Assembly (NCBI GenBank): GCA_030053945.1
Contig: JASGCW010000021.1
Location: forward strand, 1-53,922
DNA length: 53,922 bases
Direction of reading: 5' to 3'
Origin: Limnohabitans sp.
GTDB lineage: Bacteria; Bacteroidota; Bacteroidia; Flavobacteriales; Flavobacteriaceae
The translations under genes were made by a program, and so were the position numbers. Below are positions 34,681 through 43,516 of this stretch, one piece after another. Every line of letters starts with the position of its first letter. The stretch's first letter is position 1. The notes under the pieces are model-generated. The model had not been told where the DNA came from. It saw only the letters and a list, made by a program, of their open reading frames with translations, and did no database searches.

Positions 34681-35490
34681 TTAACCTAAAATTTGATTTT
34701 TATAAAATTCTGTATAAACGTCAGCAAACGTTTCTTTCGAGGCGAAAGGTATAAAAGGTTTTCCCGAAGCTTCTATAAATTTTGTTAAATTTGATGAGAT
34801 TCCTTCAGATGCAATAATCACACCATCAGAATGATTAATAGCCGAGATCATCAAATTCTCAAAAGTAGGATTTTTCAGTTCCTCTACGGCTGCTTCTGGA
34901 ATACCATCAAACATAACTTTTTCAATCATTTGAGTATCCAAAGTACCGTCATAACCTTCACTAAATATTGAAGTCACAATTTTAGTTTCTGAAAACAAAG
35001 CATCATCTTTATAATAATGCTTCATATATATAGGTAACATAGATGCCATCCAACCTTGAACATGAATGATATCTGGTACCCAGTTTAATTTTTTTACAGT
35101 CTCGACCACTCCTTTAGCAAAGAAAATTGCACGTTCATCATTATCTGGAAACAACACACCTTCTTCATCTGTAAAAGTAGCTTTGCGCTTAAAATACTCA
35201 TCATTATCGATAAAGTACACCTGAATTCGTTCTTTAGGTATGGATGCAACTTTAATAATTAATGGCATATCAACATCATTAATCACTAAATTCATTCCTG
35301 ACAATCTAATTACTTCGTGTAATTGATGCCTTCTTTCATTCACATTACCATAACGAGGCATAAATATTCTTATTTGACCGCCTTGATCATTAATCATTTT
35401 AGGCACATCATAAGACATCAATGAAACCTCATTTTCAGCAAGATATGGTACAACTTCGGAAGAAACGTACAAAATCCTTTTATCCTCCAT
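34681..35490 (-). CDS. Glycogen/starch-synthase N-domain protein (single domain)
   Basis: The start was placed at ATG 35490 (MEDKRILYVSSEVVPYLAEN); an in-frame ATG 12 codons upstream overlaps the promoter box. The 269-residue protein matches only the N-terminal Rossmann domain of GT5 synthases, with VVPYLAENEVSLMSYDVPKM in place of the ADP-glucose-binding KTGGL and RIFMPRYGNV downstream. The C-terminal catalytic domain of about 220 residues is absent. It is unlikely to be an active glycogen synthase. It heads an operon with DUF4270 and glmS and is divergent from panC. A regulatory or sugar-nucleotide-sensing role is a guess. Confidence 0.8.
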   Translation of the reverse strand: MEDKRILYVSSEVVPYLAENEVSLMSYDVPKMINDQGGQIRIFMPRYGNVNERRHQLHEVIRLSGMNLVINDVDMPLIIKVASIPKERIQVYFIDNDEYFKRKATFTDEEGVLFPDNDERAIFFAKGVVETVKKLNWVPDIIHVQGWMASMLPIYMKHYYKDDALFSETKIVTSIFSEGYDGTLDTQMIEKVMFDGIPEAAVEELKNPTFENLMISAINHSDGVIIASEGISSNLTKFIEASGKPFIPFASKETFADVYTEFYKNQILG

Positions 35491-35527
35491 TTTTATTTTT
35501 GTTTTGTTTATTGAACACAAATCCACG

Positions 35528-35574
35528 CAAAATTACAAAATTTTATGGAGATATTGACTAAAATAGTAAGTTTG
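35528..35574. promoter_or_regulatory. Divergent -7 boxes between the glmS operon and panC
   Basis: TAATTTTG at 35535-35528 on the minus strand and TAAGTTTG at 35567-35574 on the plus strand fit TAnnTTTG and are each 23-40 nt from the respective start codon. Convincing -33 TTG elements at the proper distance are not seen. Confidence 0.4.
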
Positions 35575-35596
35575 CATATATTTTAATACTCTTTCA

Positions 35597-36445
35597 ATGC
35601 CATTATTCCTAACACAAAATGAGTTAAAATCACACTTAGAGCCTTGTTTTGTAGCTAAAAAAAGAATCGGATTTGTCCCAACTATGGGTGCATTACATCA
35701 AGGACATTTATCACTAATGCAAGAATCTCTACAAGACAATGACATTACTGTCGTGAGCATTTTTGTAAATCCTACCCAATTCAATAATCCTGATGATTTA
35801 AAAAAATACCCAAGAACCTTAGATAGCGATTTGGAAAAAATAAATAGTTTAAACTCTAAAATAATAGTTTACGCCCCTTCGATTGAAGATATTTATGGAG
35901 GCGAAACCGTTTCAAAACATTTTGAATACGATGGGTTGGAATTCCAAATGGAAGGCAAACACAGACCTGGACACTTTGACGGTGTTGGGACAATTGTAAA
36001 AAAACTCTTTGAAATTGTACAACCTACCAGTGCTTATTTTGGCGAAAAAGATTTTCAACAATTACAAATTGTAAAAAAATTAGTTGAGAAACATCAAATC
36101 CCTGTAAAAATTGTAGGCTGCCAAATACACAGAGAAACAAATGGTTTAGCAATGAGTTCAAGAAATGAACGCCTTACCTCTCAAGAAAGAAACCAAGCCT
36201 CTATCATCTATAAAATATTGAAAGAGGCAAAAACACTTTTTGGCATAAAAAGTGCTAAAGAAGTTGAAGAGTGGGTAGCAATTCAATTTTCAAAACAACA
36301 GATGTTTGAATTAGAATATTTCGAAATTGCTGATGAAGAAACACTTTTGCCTTGCAAAAGAAAAAGTAAAAACAAAAATTACAGAGCATTTATTGCAGTT
36401 TTTGTAAACAATATTAGATTGATTGATAACATTTCATTAAAATAA
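35597..36445 (+). CDS. panC: Pantothenate synthetase
   Basis: PanC joins pantoate and beta-alanine with ATP to make pantothenate. The 282 residues contain the adenylate-forming VPTMGALHQGHLSLM block (HxGH at about 34-37), FVNPTQFN near 60, YFGEKDFQQLQIV near 145-158 and the MSSRN loop near 185. The next gene, panD, supplies beta-alanine and begins 14 nt later, so both halves of the pathway are made together. Confidence 0.97.
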   Translation: MPLFLTQNELKSHLEPCFVAKKRIGFVPTMGALHQGHLSLMQESLQDNDITVVSIFVNPTQFNNPDDLKKYPRTLDSDLEKINSLNSKIIVYAPSIEDIYGGETVSKHFEYDGLEFQMEGKHRPGHFDGVGTIVKKLFEIVQPTSAYFGEKDFQQLQIVKKLVEKHQIPVKIVGCQIHRETNGLAMSSRNERLTSQERNQASIIYKILKEAKTLFGIKSAKEVEEWVAIQFSKQQMFELEYFEIADEETLLPCKRKSKNKNYRAFIAVFVNNIRLIDNISLK

Positions 36446-36459
36446 TATAAATTTGCACT

Positions 36460-36810
36460 ATGCGAATTCAAGTTGTAAAATCTAAAATTCACCGTGTAAA
36501 AGTTACAGGTGCCGATTTAAACTACATAGGCAGTATCACTATAGATGAAGCCTTAATGGAAGCCTCAAATATTTTTGAAGGTGAAAAAGTATCTATTGTA
36601 AACATTAACAATGGAGAGCGTTTTGAAACCTACGCAATTACTGGCCCACGCAATAGCGGTGAAATCACTCTAAATGGTCCAGCAGCTAGAAAAGTACATA
36701 AGGATGACATCATCATCATTATAGCATATGGCAGCATAGAAATTGAGGAAGCTAAAAATTTTAAACCTTCAATTATTTTTCCTAACGAAGAAACTAATTC
36801 GTTACAATAA
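36460..36810 (+). CDS. panD: Aspartate 1-decarboxylase proenzyme
   Basis: PanD decarboxylates aspartate to beta-alanine. The 116-residue proenzyme cleaves itself between Gly and Ser in [10 protein letters not shown] (Gly24-Ser25), making the pyruvoyl cofactor. [18 protein letters not shown] near 66-83 is the other conserved block. Length is usual for the family. Confidence 0.97.
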   Translation: MRIQVVKSKIHRVKVTGADLNYIGSITIDEALMEASNIFEGEKVSIVNINNGERFETYAITGPRNSGEITLNGPAARKVHKDDIIIIIAYGSIEIEEAKNFKPSIIFPNEETNSLQ

Positions 36811-36812
36811 TT

Positions 36813-37775
36813 GTGAAAAGTAAACTTAGTTCTTTTTTAAGTCTAGTTATACCTTTACTTTTAGGTGCAGGTTTAACTTATTATACTTATAATTCTTTTA
36901 CAGAAGAGCAAATCGCTAAGATGAAAAGTCATTTCCTAACAGCGAATTACAATTATGTTTACATTTCATTATTTTTAGCAATTCTAGGTTATGTACTAAG
37001 AGCTTATAGATGGAAATACACTCTTAATCAAGTGGATAGTCACTCTGGATTTACGTTAAACTTTCTAGCTGTAAGCATTGGGTACTTCATCAATTTAACC
37101 ATTCCAAGATCAGGCGAAGTATCAAGAGCACTTATCCTAAAAAAATACAAAAACCTACCTTTTGATAAAGTTTTCGGAACTATAATTGCAGAAAGAATAG
37201 TTGACTTTATAATTCTACTTCTTTTTATATTTACCGCATTAATTCTAGAATTCAACACTCTAAAAAATTTCCTACTGATATATATTCCTATTAAAAAGCT
37301 AATCATTATTTTAGTTATAGGTATTATCGGATTTCTAATTTTCACCTATCTCTATCTTTACTCTAAGTGGAAGTTTATACTTTGGTTAAAAGATAAAATC
37401 GATGGATTAAAAGATGGGGCGTTGAGTGTTTTTAAATTACCCAACAAAATTCCTTTTTTATTTTATACCTTACTTATTTGGCTATCATATGTATTAATGT
37501 TCTACTTTACCATTTTTGCTCTTGAAGCAACAAGTCACATTGGTTTAGGAACAATAGCAGTTGCATTTGTCATAGGAAGTTTAACAATTGCCTTTACAAA
37601 CGGTGGTTTTGGTTTCTTCCCAGTTTTGATAGCAAAAATCTTATTTCTTTATCAAATTCCATTAGAAGCTGGAAATGCTTTTGGTTGGTTAGTGTGGACT
37701 TCCCAACTTGTCATTACAATTGCAATGGGAATTTTTGCATTTTTAGCCTTACCAGTAGTTACAAGAAATAAATAA
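36813..37775 (+). CDS. Lysylphosphatidylglycerol-synthase-type membrane protein (UPF0104)
   Basis: A 320-residue integral membrane protein with about eight hydrophobic segments. It matches the transmembrane domain of MprF-like flippases: the RAYRWKYTL motif near 64-72, IGYFINLTIPRSGEVSRALIL near 89-109 and AFTNGGFGFFP near 258-268. It lacks the cytoplasmic aminoacyl-transferase domain, so it probably moves or handles lipids and does not charge them. The start codon is GTG at 36813, 2 nt after the panD stop; an ATG start is not available in a suitable place. Confidence 0.85.
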   Translation: MKSKLSSFLSLVIPLLLGAGLTYYTYNSFTEEQIAKMKSHFLTANYNYVYISLFLAILGYVLRAYRWKYTLNQVDSHSGFTLNFLAVSIGYFINLTIPRSGEVSRALILKKYKNLPFDKVFGTIIAERIVDFIILLLFIFTALILEFNTLKNFLLIYIPIKKLIIILVIGIIGFLIFTYLYLYSKWKFILWLKDKIDGLKDGALSVFKLPNKIPFLFYTLLIWLSYVLMFYFTIFALEATSHIGLGTIAVAFVIGSLTIAFTNGGFGFFPVLIAKILFLYQIPLEAGNAFGWLVWTSQLVITIAMGIFAFLALPVVTRNK

Positions 37776-37815
37776 TTTATTATCTTGCCTTAACCTTACT
37801 AAAATTCATTCTATT

Positions 37816-39120
37816 ATGAAAAACCTATTTATAGCTATAACCACATTAGTTTCGGTATGTTTTTATGGACAAACCATTACTACAGAATCATTCCTTTCTG
37901 GAAAACTAAATACTAAGAGAGACATCACCGTAAAACTTCCTAAATCATATGATACAGCAACAGATAGGGCCTACCCTATGATTATGGTATTAGATAGCGA
38001 ATATCTGTTTGGACTCTTTGACGCCAACTTAACATATGGTAAATCTTGGGATGATATGCCCGATGTTATTCTAGTAGGCATCAGTCAAAATAAAAACAAC
38101 GAACGTTATGATGATTGTGAAATGGATGAGAAATCTGGATTGCCAACTGATAAAAGTAGTGCCTTTTTCGATTTTATAGGTACAGAATTAATGCCTCATC
38201 TTGAAAAGAAATATAGAATTTCTGCTTTTAGAGGAATTGCAGGTGTAGATACCACAGCTGGTTTCATCAATACTTTTCTGTACAAAGATATGCCTATTTT
38301 CAATTCTTTCATATCAATAAGTCCAGATCTAGCCTTGGGAATGGAGCAAAGAGTGGCACAGCGTCTTAATGCAATAAAAAAACCAATATTTTATTACCAA
38401 GCCACATCCGATTTAGATTTAAAAAAATTTCAGACTCAAATAAAGACACTAGATGAAAATATAAGAGCCGTAAAAAAAGACACTATGGTACATTATAAAT
38501 TTGATAAATTTAAAAACATTCCTCATTATGGTATTGCTGCTTGCGCCATTCCTAGTGCTTTATATCAAATTTTCAATCTTTACCAACCAATATCAAATAC
38601 TGAATACAAAGAAAAAATTGAACCACTCAAGGAAGGACATGTTGCATATCTAAGAAAGAAATATGAAATAATAGAGAAAGAATTAGGTGTAAAATTAAAA
38701 GTTAGATATACTGACTTTCTTGCTATTGAAAATGCAATAAAAAAACATGAAGCATGGTATGAATATGAAGAATTAGCACAAATTTCAGGTGAACAATATG
38801 AAAAAACGATGTTATATGATTATCATATGGCAGTTTACTGGGAAAAAAGACAAGAATACAAGAAGGCTTTAATGTTTTATCAAAATTCATTTGTAAAAAA
38901 AGAAATTGGCGAATTTACTAAAGACTTTATGATGAGTAAAGCCGAAGATATTAAACGTTTTTATCCTCCTAAAAAAGATAAGTTAAAAGGTGGCCAAGCA
39001 AAAAGAAATTTTGAAGATACGACACAACCTGTACCAGATGCTCCTGCTACACCTGAACAACAACCTGCTACAGACACACCGCCAACGGAAAATAAAGATA
39101 CTGAAAAACCTAAAAATTAA
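37816..39120 (+). CDS. Esterase-fold exported protein lacking the catalytic serine
   Basis: The 434-residue protein has a signal peptide (MKNLFIAITTLVSVCFYGQ) and the putative esterase (enterochelin-esterase-like) fold at about 22-280: DITVKLPKSYD, YPMIMVLDSEYLF and DVILVGISQN. At the nucleophile elbow the expected GxSxG reads G143-V-D145-T-T, so no serine is present. The position of the usual catalytic His (PHYGIAACAIP) is kept. Residues about 280-390 are helical and TPR-like, and the last 40 are Pro/Thr/Lys-rich. It may be a binding or scaffold protein. It is followed by radA on the same strand, 27 nt away. Confidence 0.7.
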   Translation: MKNLFIAITTLVSVCFYGQTITTESFLSGKLNTKRDITVKLPKSYDTATDRAYPMIMVLDSEYLFGLFDANLTYGKSWDDMPDVILVGISQNKNNERYDDCEMDEKSGLPTDKSSAFFDFIGTELMPHLEKKYRISAFRGIAGVDTTAGFINTFLYKDMPIFNSFISISPDLALGMEQRVAQRLNAIKKPIFYYQATSDLDLKKFQTQIKTLDENIRAVKKDTMVHYKFDKFKNIPHYGIAACAIPSALYQIFNLYQPISNTEYKEKIEPLKEGHVAYLRKKYEIIEKELGVKLKVRYTDFLAIENAIKKHEAWYEYEELAQISGEQYEKTMLYDYHMAVYWEKRQEYKKALMFYQNSFVKKEIGEFTKDFMMSKAEDIKRFYPPKKDKLKGGQAKRNFEDTTQPVPDAPATPEQQPATDTPPTENKDTEKPKN

Positions 39121-39147
39121 ATTTCTCTATTAGAAACAAAACAATAG

Positions 39148-40509
39148 ATGGCTAAAATTAAAACCTCCTTTTTTTGTCAAAGCTGTGGCACTCAGTTTGC
39201 AAAATGGCAAGGACAGTGTACAGCTTGCAAAGAATGGAATACTATTGTTGAAGAAGTAATTCAAAAAGAAGAAAAAGTTGCTTGGAAAACAGAAACTTCT
39301 TCCATAAAAAAAACATCTAAACCACTTTTAGTTCACGAAATCGATTCTACCGAAGAAATTCGAATGAATACGACAGATGGTGAATTAAATCGTGTATTAG
39401 GAGGTGGACTCGTACCTGGCTCACTTACCCTACTTGGAGGAGAACCTGGTATTGGAAAAAGTACTTTATTGCTTCAAATTTCACTCAAGCTACCTTATAA
39501 AACTTTGTACGTTTCAGGAGAGGAAAGTCAGAAGCAAATAAAAATGAGAGCAGAAAGGATAAACCCAAAAAGCTCCAATTGTTATATTCTCACCGAAACT
39601 AAGACACAGAATATCTTCCGACAAATAGAAGAAATAGCACCTGAAATTGTAATCATAGATTCCATTCAGACACTACAAACAGATTATATTGAGTCATCTG
39701 CTGGAAGTATTTCCCAAATTCGGGAATGTACTGCCGAACTAATTAAGTTTGCTAAAGAGACTAATGTTCCAGTCATTTTAATAGGTCATATTACAAAAGA
39801 CGGAAACATTGCAGGACCTAAAATTTTAGAACATATGGTAGATACTGTACTCCAGTTTGAAGGAGATAGAAATCACGTGTACAGACTTTTACGTTCTTTA
39901 AAAAACCGATTTGGTTCTACCGCAGAATTAGGCATTTATGAAATGCAGGGTTCTGGATTACGAGAAGTTACTAATCCATCAGAAATTCTTATTTCACATA
40001 AGGAAGAAGAATTATCTGGAACAGCAATTGCTACTACATTGGAAGGGATGCGACCACTAATGATAGAAATCCAATCATTAGTCTCTACAGCTGTTTACGG
40101 TACTCCACAACGAAGCACAACGGGATATAATGCAAAAAGACTTAATATGATTCTTGCTGTACTTGAAAAAAGAGCTGGCTTTAGATTAGGACAAAAAGAT
40201 GTCTTTTTAAATGTTACGGGTGGTATATCTGTAGATGATCCCGCTATTGACTTAGCTGTTGTAGCAGCAATATTATCCTCTAACGAGGATATTCCTGTAA
40301 ATAAAGATTATTGTTTTGCTGCCGAAGTAGGGCTTTCTGGTGAAATACGTCCAGTTAATAGAATTGAGCAACGCATTCAGGAAGCTGAAAAATTAGGTTT
40401 TTCTACCATTTTTATTTCCAAATACAATAAAATTGCCATAAAAGAGTTTGGAATAAAAGTAAAATTAGTCACTAAAATTGAAGATGTAGTAAGCGAATTA
40501 TTCGGTTAA
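39148..40509 (+). CDS. radA: DNA repair protein RadA
   Basis: RadA (Sms) is a DnaB-like ATPase that drives branch migration in recombination. The 453-residue protein has the N-terminal zinc finger CQSCG...CTACK (residues 9-31), the Walker A GGEPGIGKST near 97-106, IVIIDSIQTL as Walker B, the RadA-specific KNRFG motif near 252 and a C-terminal Lon-like domain with FAAEVGLSGEIRPV. All hallmarks are intact. Confidence 0.97.
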   Translation: MAKIKTSFFCQSCGTQFAKWQGQCTACKEWNTIVEEVIQKEEKVAWKTETSSIKKTSKPLLVHEIDSTEEIRMNTTDGELNRVLGGGLVPGSLTLLGGEPGIGKSTLLLQISLKLPYKTLYVSGEESQKQIKMRAERINPKSSNCYILTETKTQNIFRQIEEIAPEIVIIDSIQTLQTDYIESSAGSISQIRECTAELIKFAKETNVPVILIGHITKDGNIAGPKILEHMVDTVLQFEGDRNHVYRLLRSLKNRFGSTAELGIYEMQGSGLREVTNPSEILISHKEEELSGTAIATTLEGMRPLMIEIQSLVSTAVYGTPQRSTTGYNAKRLNMILAVLEKRAGFRLGQKDVFLNVTGGISVDDPAIDLAVVAAILSSNEDIPVNKDYCFAAEVGLSGEIRPVNRIEQRIQEAEKLGFSTIFISKYNKIAIKEFGIKVKLVTKIEDVVSELFG

Positions 40510-40511
40510 AT

Positions 40512-40805
40512 ATGATAAATTATGTAGAATCACCTATAGTTAAAGTTATATTAGGCTATGCTTTAATAGCATTCTTTGCTGTATTACCTATCCTAATTTC
40601 AATCATAGCAGGTCTTATAGGCAATTGTTTAGGATGTAATATTAATGAAGCTGGAACTGATGAATGTATAAGATTTGGAATCCCTTTCGGCAAAATATTA
40701 AACCCTCTAGCTGTTGTTGGCTGGTTCTCGTTAATCACACTACCCATTGCCGCAATAGCATTTATAGTATGGAGTTACATGAGCTACCAAATATTAACAA
40801 AATAA
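40512..40805 (+). CDS. Small membrane protein with conserved Cys motif
   Basis: The 97-residue protein has two long hydrophobic segments, at about 10-35 and 65-92. Between them is a loop with GNCLGCNINEAGTDECIRFG. This C-x2-C ... NE ... C pattern followed by Gly and a hydrophobic PFGKIL resembles a widespread family of unnamed small membrane proteins that I recall only by pattern. It begins 2 nt after radA, so it is probably translationally linked. The function is unknown; the three Cys could bind metal or form disulfides. Confidence 0.65.
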   Translation: MINYVESPIVKVILGYALIAFFAVLPILISIIAGLIGNCLGCNINEAGTDECIRFGIPFGKILNPLAVVGWFSLITLPIAAIAFIVWSYMSYQILTK

Positions 40806-40807
40806 TC

Positions 40808-41320
40808 ATGAAATCTTTTGCAGAAATACTTCAAACAGTTCAAACTTATCATGAATTAGGTGAAACTATTTCAGCAGCTAATTTTGTCATTGAAGCTTAC
40901 GACATAAAACACAATAATTTTGGCGATTTTCAATTACGTGAAAAAGCAGAAGCTAAATATATTTTAATGACAACTGAAGGAGAATTTGGCAAACCTCAAA
41001 CAATTCGTATCCCAGAAAACACCTTCGAATTTGAATTCAAATTAATGCTAAATCTAATTGCGCATGAAATGATTCACGTAGGACAAAAGGCGACTGGAAA
41101 TTTTATAATGGATAGAAACGAACGTGAGTGGCAAGCCTATTATGAAATGTTATTCCACAAAACTTATCCGCAAATTCCAGATGTTCCTAAACATCAACAG
41201 TTATTTTTTGCTAACAAAGCACTAGAATACTATAATAGAATGGGAGAAGGTTCAGAATTACAAAAAAAATATGCCCTACAAAAAGAAGAAGTCATTACAT
41301 TTGTCAGCAGTCTTTCTTAA
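40808..41320 (+). CDS. Putative zinc metallopeptidase-like protein (HExxH)
   Basis: The start was placed at ATG 40808 (MKSFAEILQTVQTYHELG), 2 nt after the previous stop; upstream codons overlap that gene in another frame. The 170-residue protein has LIAHEMIHVGQ near 84-94, a HExxH zincin motif, with NEREWQAYYE downstream providing a possible third ligand. The layout resembles small SprT- or DUF4157-like proteins. There is no signal peptide, so it is likely cytosolic. It lies 5 nt before the GT51 gene. Protease activity is plausible but not shown by the sequence. Confidence 0.7.
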   Translation: MKSFAEILQTVQTYHELGETISAANFVIEAYDIKHNNFGDFQLREKAEAKYILMTTEGEFGKPQTIRIPENTFEFEFKLMLNLIAHEMIHVGQKATGNFIMDRNEREWQAYYEMLFHKTYPQIPDVPKHQQLFFANKALEYYNRMGEGSELQKKYALQKEEVITFVSSLS

Positions 41321-41325
41321 TAGAT

Positions 41326-43293
41326 ATGAATAAAATTGTACGCAAAATTTTTATAGGATTAGGGATTTTACTTTTACTAATTTTAATAGCAATTGGGATT
41401 GTCTGGATATATCGAGATAATGTATTAAAAATGGTTATAGATGAAGCAAAAGCAAAATTTGAAACCAAATACAATTGTCAGTTTGAGATAAAGAATGCGC
41501 AACTTATAGATAAATCATCTGTAGAACTAAACGAAATCTACCTAGTTCCAAAAAACGCAGATACACTTTTCTCTGTCAAGAAAGTAAAAACTCAAATCAA
41601 TCTTTGGGAGTTAATAACAGGCGATATTCAAATTCAAAATTTAGAAGTTCAAGATGGTTTCATTCAATTAGTTAAAAATGAAAATGGCAAGAATTTTGAC
41701 GCTTTTCTTAAATCCGACAAGAAAAACAATGATGACTCTTCAAGCAATTATGCAAAAAAATACAATCGTATTTTACAGAAACTTTTAAATCTTATTCCAG
41801 CAGAAATGAAAATGTCAAATTTTGAATTTCGCTTTCAAGATTTTGAACATAAAGTTACCTTTCAAATTCCTAATTTAGATTTAAACAATCATAACCTCAC
41901 TACATCTGTCCAAGTAACAGAAGATGATAATATCCAAAACTGGAGTATTGCCGGACTAGCTAATCCAAGAGAAAAAAAGACAGATTTAGTCATCAAATCA
42001 CAAGATACAAGTGCAATTCAAATTCCGTATATCTATAAAAAAATAGGGGTGAAATCTGGATTTGATGCTATACGTTTCCAACTTAACAAATTGGATATTG
42101 AAAGCGGTGAACTTCATATAGACGGATTAGCTTCCATCGAAAATTTCACCATAAACCATCCTAAAATTGCCAAAAAAGATGTGGTTATTCAAAAAGCAGA
42201 TTTTGACTATAGATTCTTAATTGGAAAACATTTTATCTCAATAGATAACGCATCTACTGCTGTATTAAACAATCTAAAAATAAAGCCTTATGTTGCTTAT
42301 GACACAGAGAATGATACTATTTACAAACTTAAAGTGAACGTACCTCATACAGAAGCCCAAACATTTATTGATGCTTTGCCAAAAGGTCTTTTTACCCATT
42401 TTGAAGGAATGGAAGCAGAAGGAAGTTTTGATTATGCATTACATTTTGAGTTTAACAAAAACAAACCACACCGATTAATTTTTGATAGTCGTTTGAACAA
42501 AACCAATTTAAAAATCACTAAATACGGTCAAGCTAATCTTGAAAAATTAAATTCCGACTTTGTTTATAGAGCTATAGAAAATGGCATCCAGCAAAGACCA
42601 ATACCTCTAGGTGCTGAAAATCCTTATTTTACACCACTAGATCAAATCCCTTCTTATCTAAAAGATGCTGTATTAACAAGTGAAGATCCTTCTTTTATGC
42701 GCCATAGAGGATTTATAACTGAAGCTTTCAAACAATCTATTGTAAAAAATATTAGAACCAAAAAATTTGCTCGGGGCGCTAGTACGATAAGTATGCAACT
42801 TGTAAAAAATGTTTTCCTGACTCGAGAGAAAACTTTATCAAGAAAACTAGAAGAAATTTTATTGGTTTATATATTAGAAAATAACAGAATTGCTTCAAAA
42901 GAAAGAATGCTTGAAGTCTATTTCAACATCATAGAATGGGGCCCAGATGTGTACGGTATAGGTGAAGCCGCTGCTTTTTATTTTAATAAAAACCCAATAG
43001 ATTTAAGTTTAAACGAATGTTTGTACTTAGCATCAATTGTTCCTAAACCTAAGAAATTTATGTGGCAATTTGACGAATTAGGCAATCAAAAATCGTATGC
43101 AGAAAGACATCAGAAATTCATAAAAAACTTGATGCTTCGAAGATCATTAATAACTTCAGAAGATACTATTGGACAATACATTCCTATAAAGATTTCTGGT
43201 AGAGCAAGGAATTTTATGAGGTTAAAAATTCCAAAAGACAGTATTGTTCTAGATTCTATTCAAACAGAGTCTGGAGAAGACTTTAAGTTTTAA
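41326..43293 (+). CDS. AsmA-like / GT51 peptidoglycan transglycosylase fusion
   Basis: A 655-residue protein with one N-terminal membrane anchor (about residues 8-28). Residues about 30-410 are a beta-rich AsmA-type domain (INLWELITGDIQIQNLEVQD is a typical repeat). Residues about 425-630 are a glycosyltransferase family 51 domain: EDPSFMRHRG with catalytic Glu453, GASTISMQLVKN near 487-498, RKLEEILLVYILE and EVYFNIIEWGPDVYGI. There is no transpeptidase domain, so it is monofunctional for glycan-chain polymerisation from lipid II. The usual monofunctional transglycosylase is about 240 residues; the large AsmA-like part is extra and points to an envelope-spanning role. Confidence 0.88.
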   Translation: MNKIVRKIFIGLGILLLLILIAIGIVWIYRDNVLKMVIDEAKAKFETKYNCQFEIKNAQLIDKSSVELNEIYLVPKNADTLFSVKKVKTQINLWELITGDIQIQNLEVQDGFIQLVKNENGKNFDAFLKSDKKNNDDSSSNYAKKYNRILQKLLNLIPAEMKMSNFEFRFQDFEHKVTFQIPNLDLNNHNLTTSVQVTEDDNIQNWSIAGLANPREKKTDLVIKSQDTSAIQIPYIYKKIGVKSGFDAIRFQLNKLDIESGELHIDGLASIENFTINHPKIAKKDVVIQKADFDYRFLIGKHFISIDNASTAVLNNLKIKPYVAYDTENDTIYKLKVNVPHTEAQTFIDALPKGLFTHFEGMEAEGSFDYALHFEFNKNKPHRLIFDSRLNKTNLKITKYGQANLEKLNSDFVYRAIENGIQQRPIPLGAENPYFTPLDQIPSYLKDAVLTSEDPSFMRHRGFITEAFKQSIVKNIRTKKFARGASTISMQLVKNVFLTREKTLSRKLEEILLVYILENNRIASKERMLEVYFNIIEWGPDVYGIGEAAAFYFNKNPIDLSLNECLYLASIVPKPKKFMWQFDELGNQKSYAERHQKFIKNLMLRRSLITSEDTIGQYIPIKISGRARNFMRLKIPKDSIVLDSIQTESGEDFKF

Positions 43294-43327
43294 AGAAATA
43301 ATTCGCGATTGGTCTTTTAGAAAACTT

Positions 43328-43361
43328 ATAACTTAAAAAAACAACTAAAGTTATTTTTTTT
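43328..43361 (+). terminator. Probable intrinsic terminator after the GT51 gene
   Basis: ATAACTT (43328-43334) pairs with AAGTTAT (43348-43354) and a T tract follows. The stem has few GC pairs, so it may be weak. It lies 35 nt after the GT51 stop. Confidence 0.5.
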
Positions 43362-43516
43362 AATCATATCCCAACCTTTTGAAGTAAATTGTACTCTTAT
43401 AGAGTATAAAACTTCTTGTTATGAAATCGCCACTAACAACAGGTTTGTTGCAAACAAACACCAATGAAGATAAGGCGATACCATATGACAAATAAAAATC
43501 AAATAATTATCTACAT

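Noticed and set aside
36801..36815. ATG start for the LPG-synthase-type gene
   Set aside because: No suitable in-frame ATG near the start; GTG at 36813 directly after the panD stop fits the protein pattern and operon spacing.
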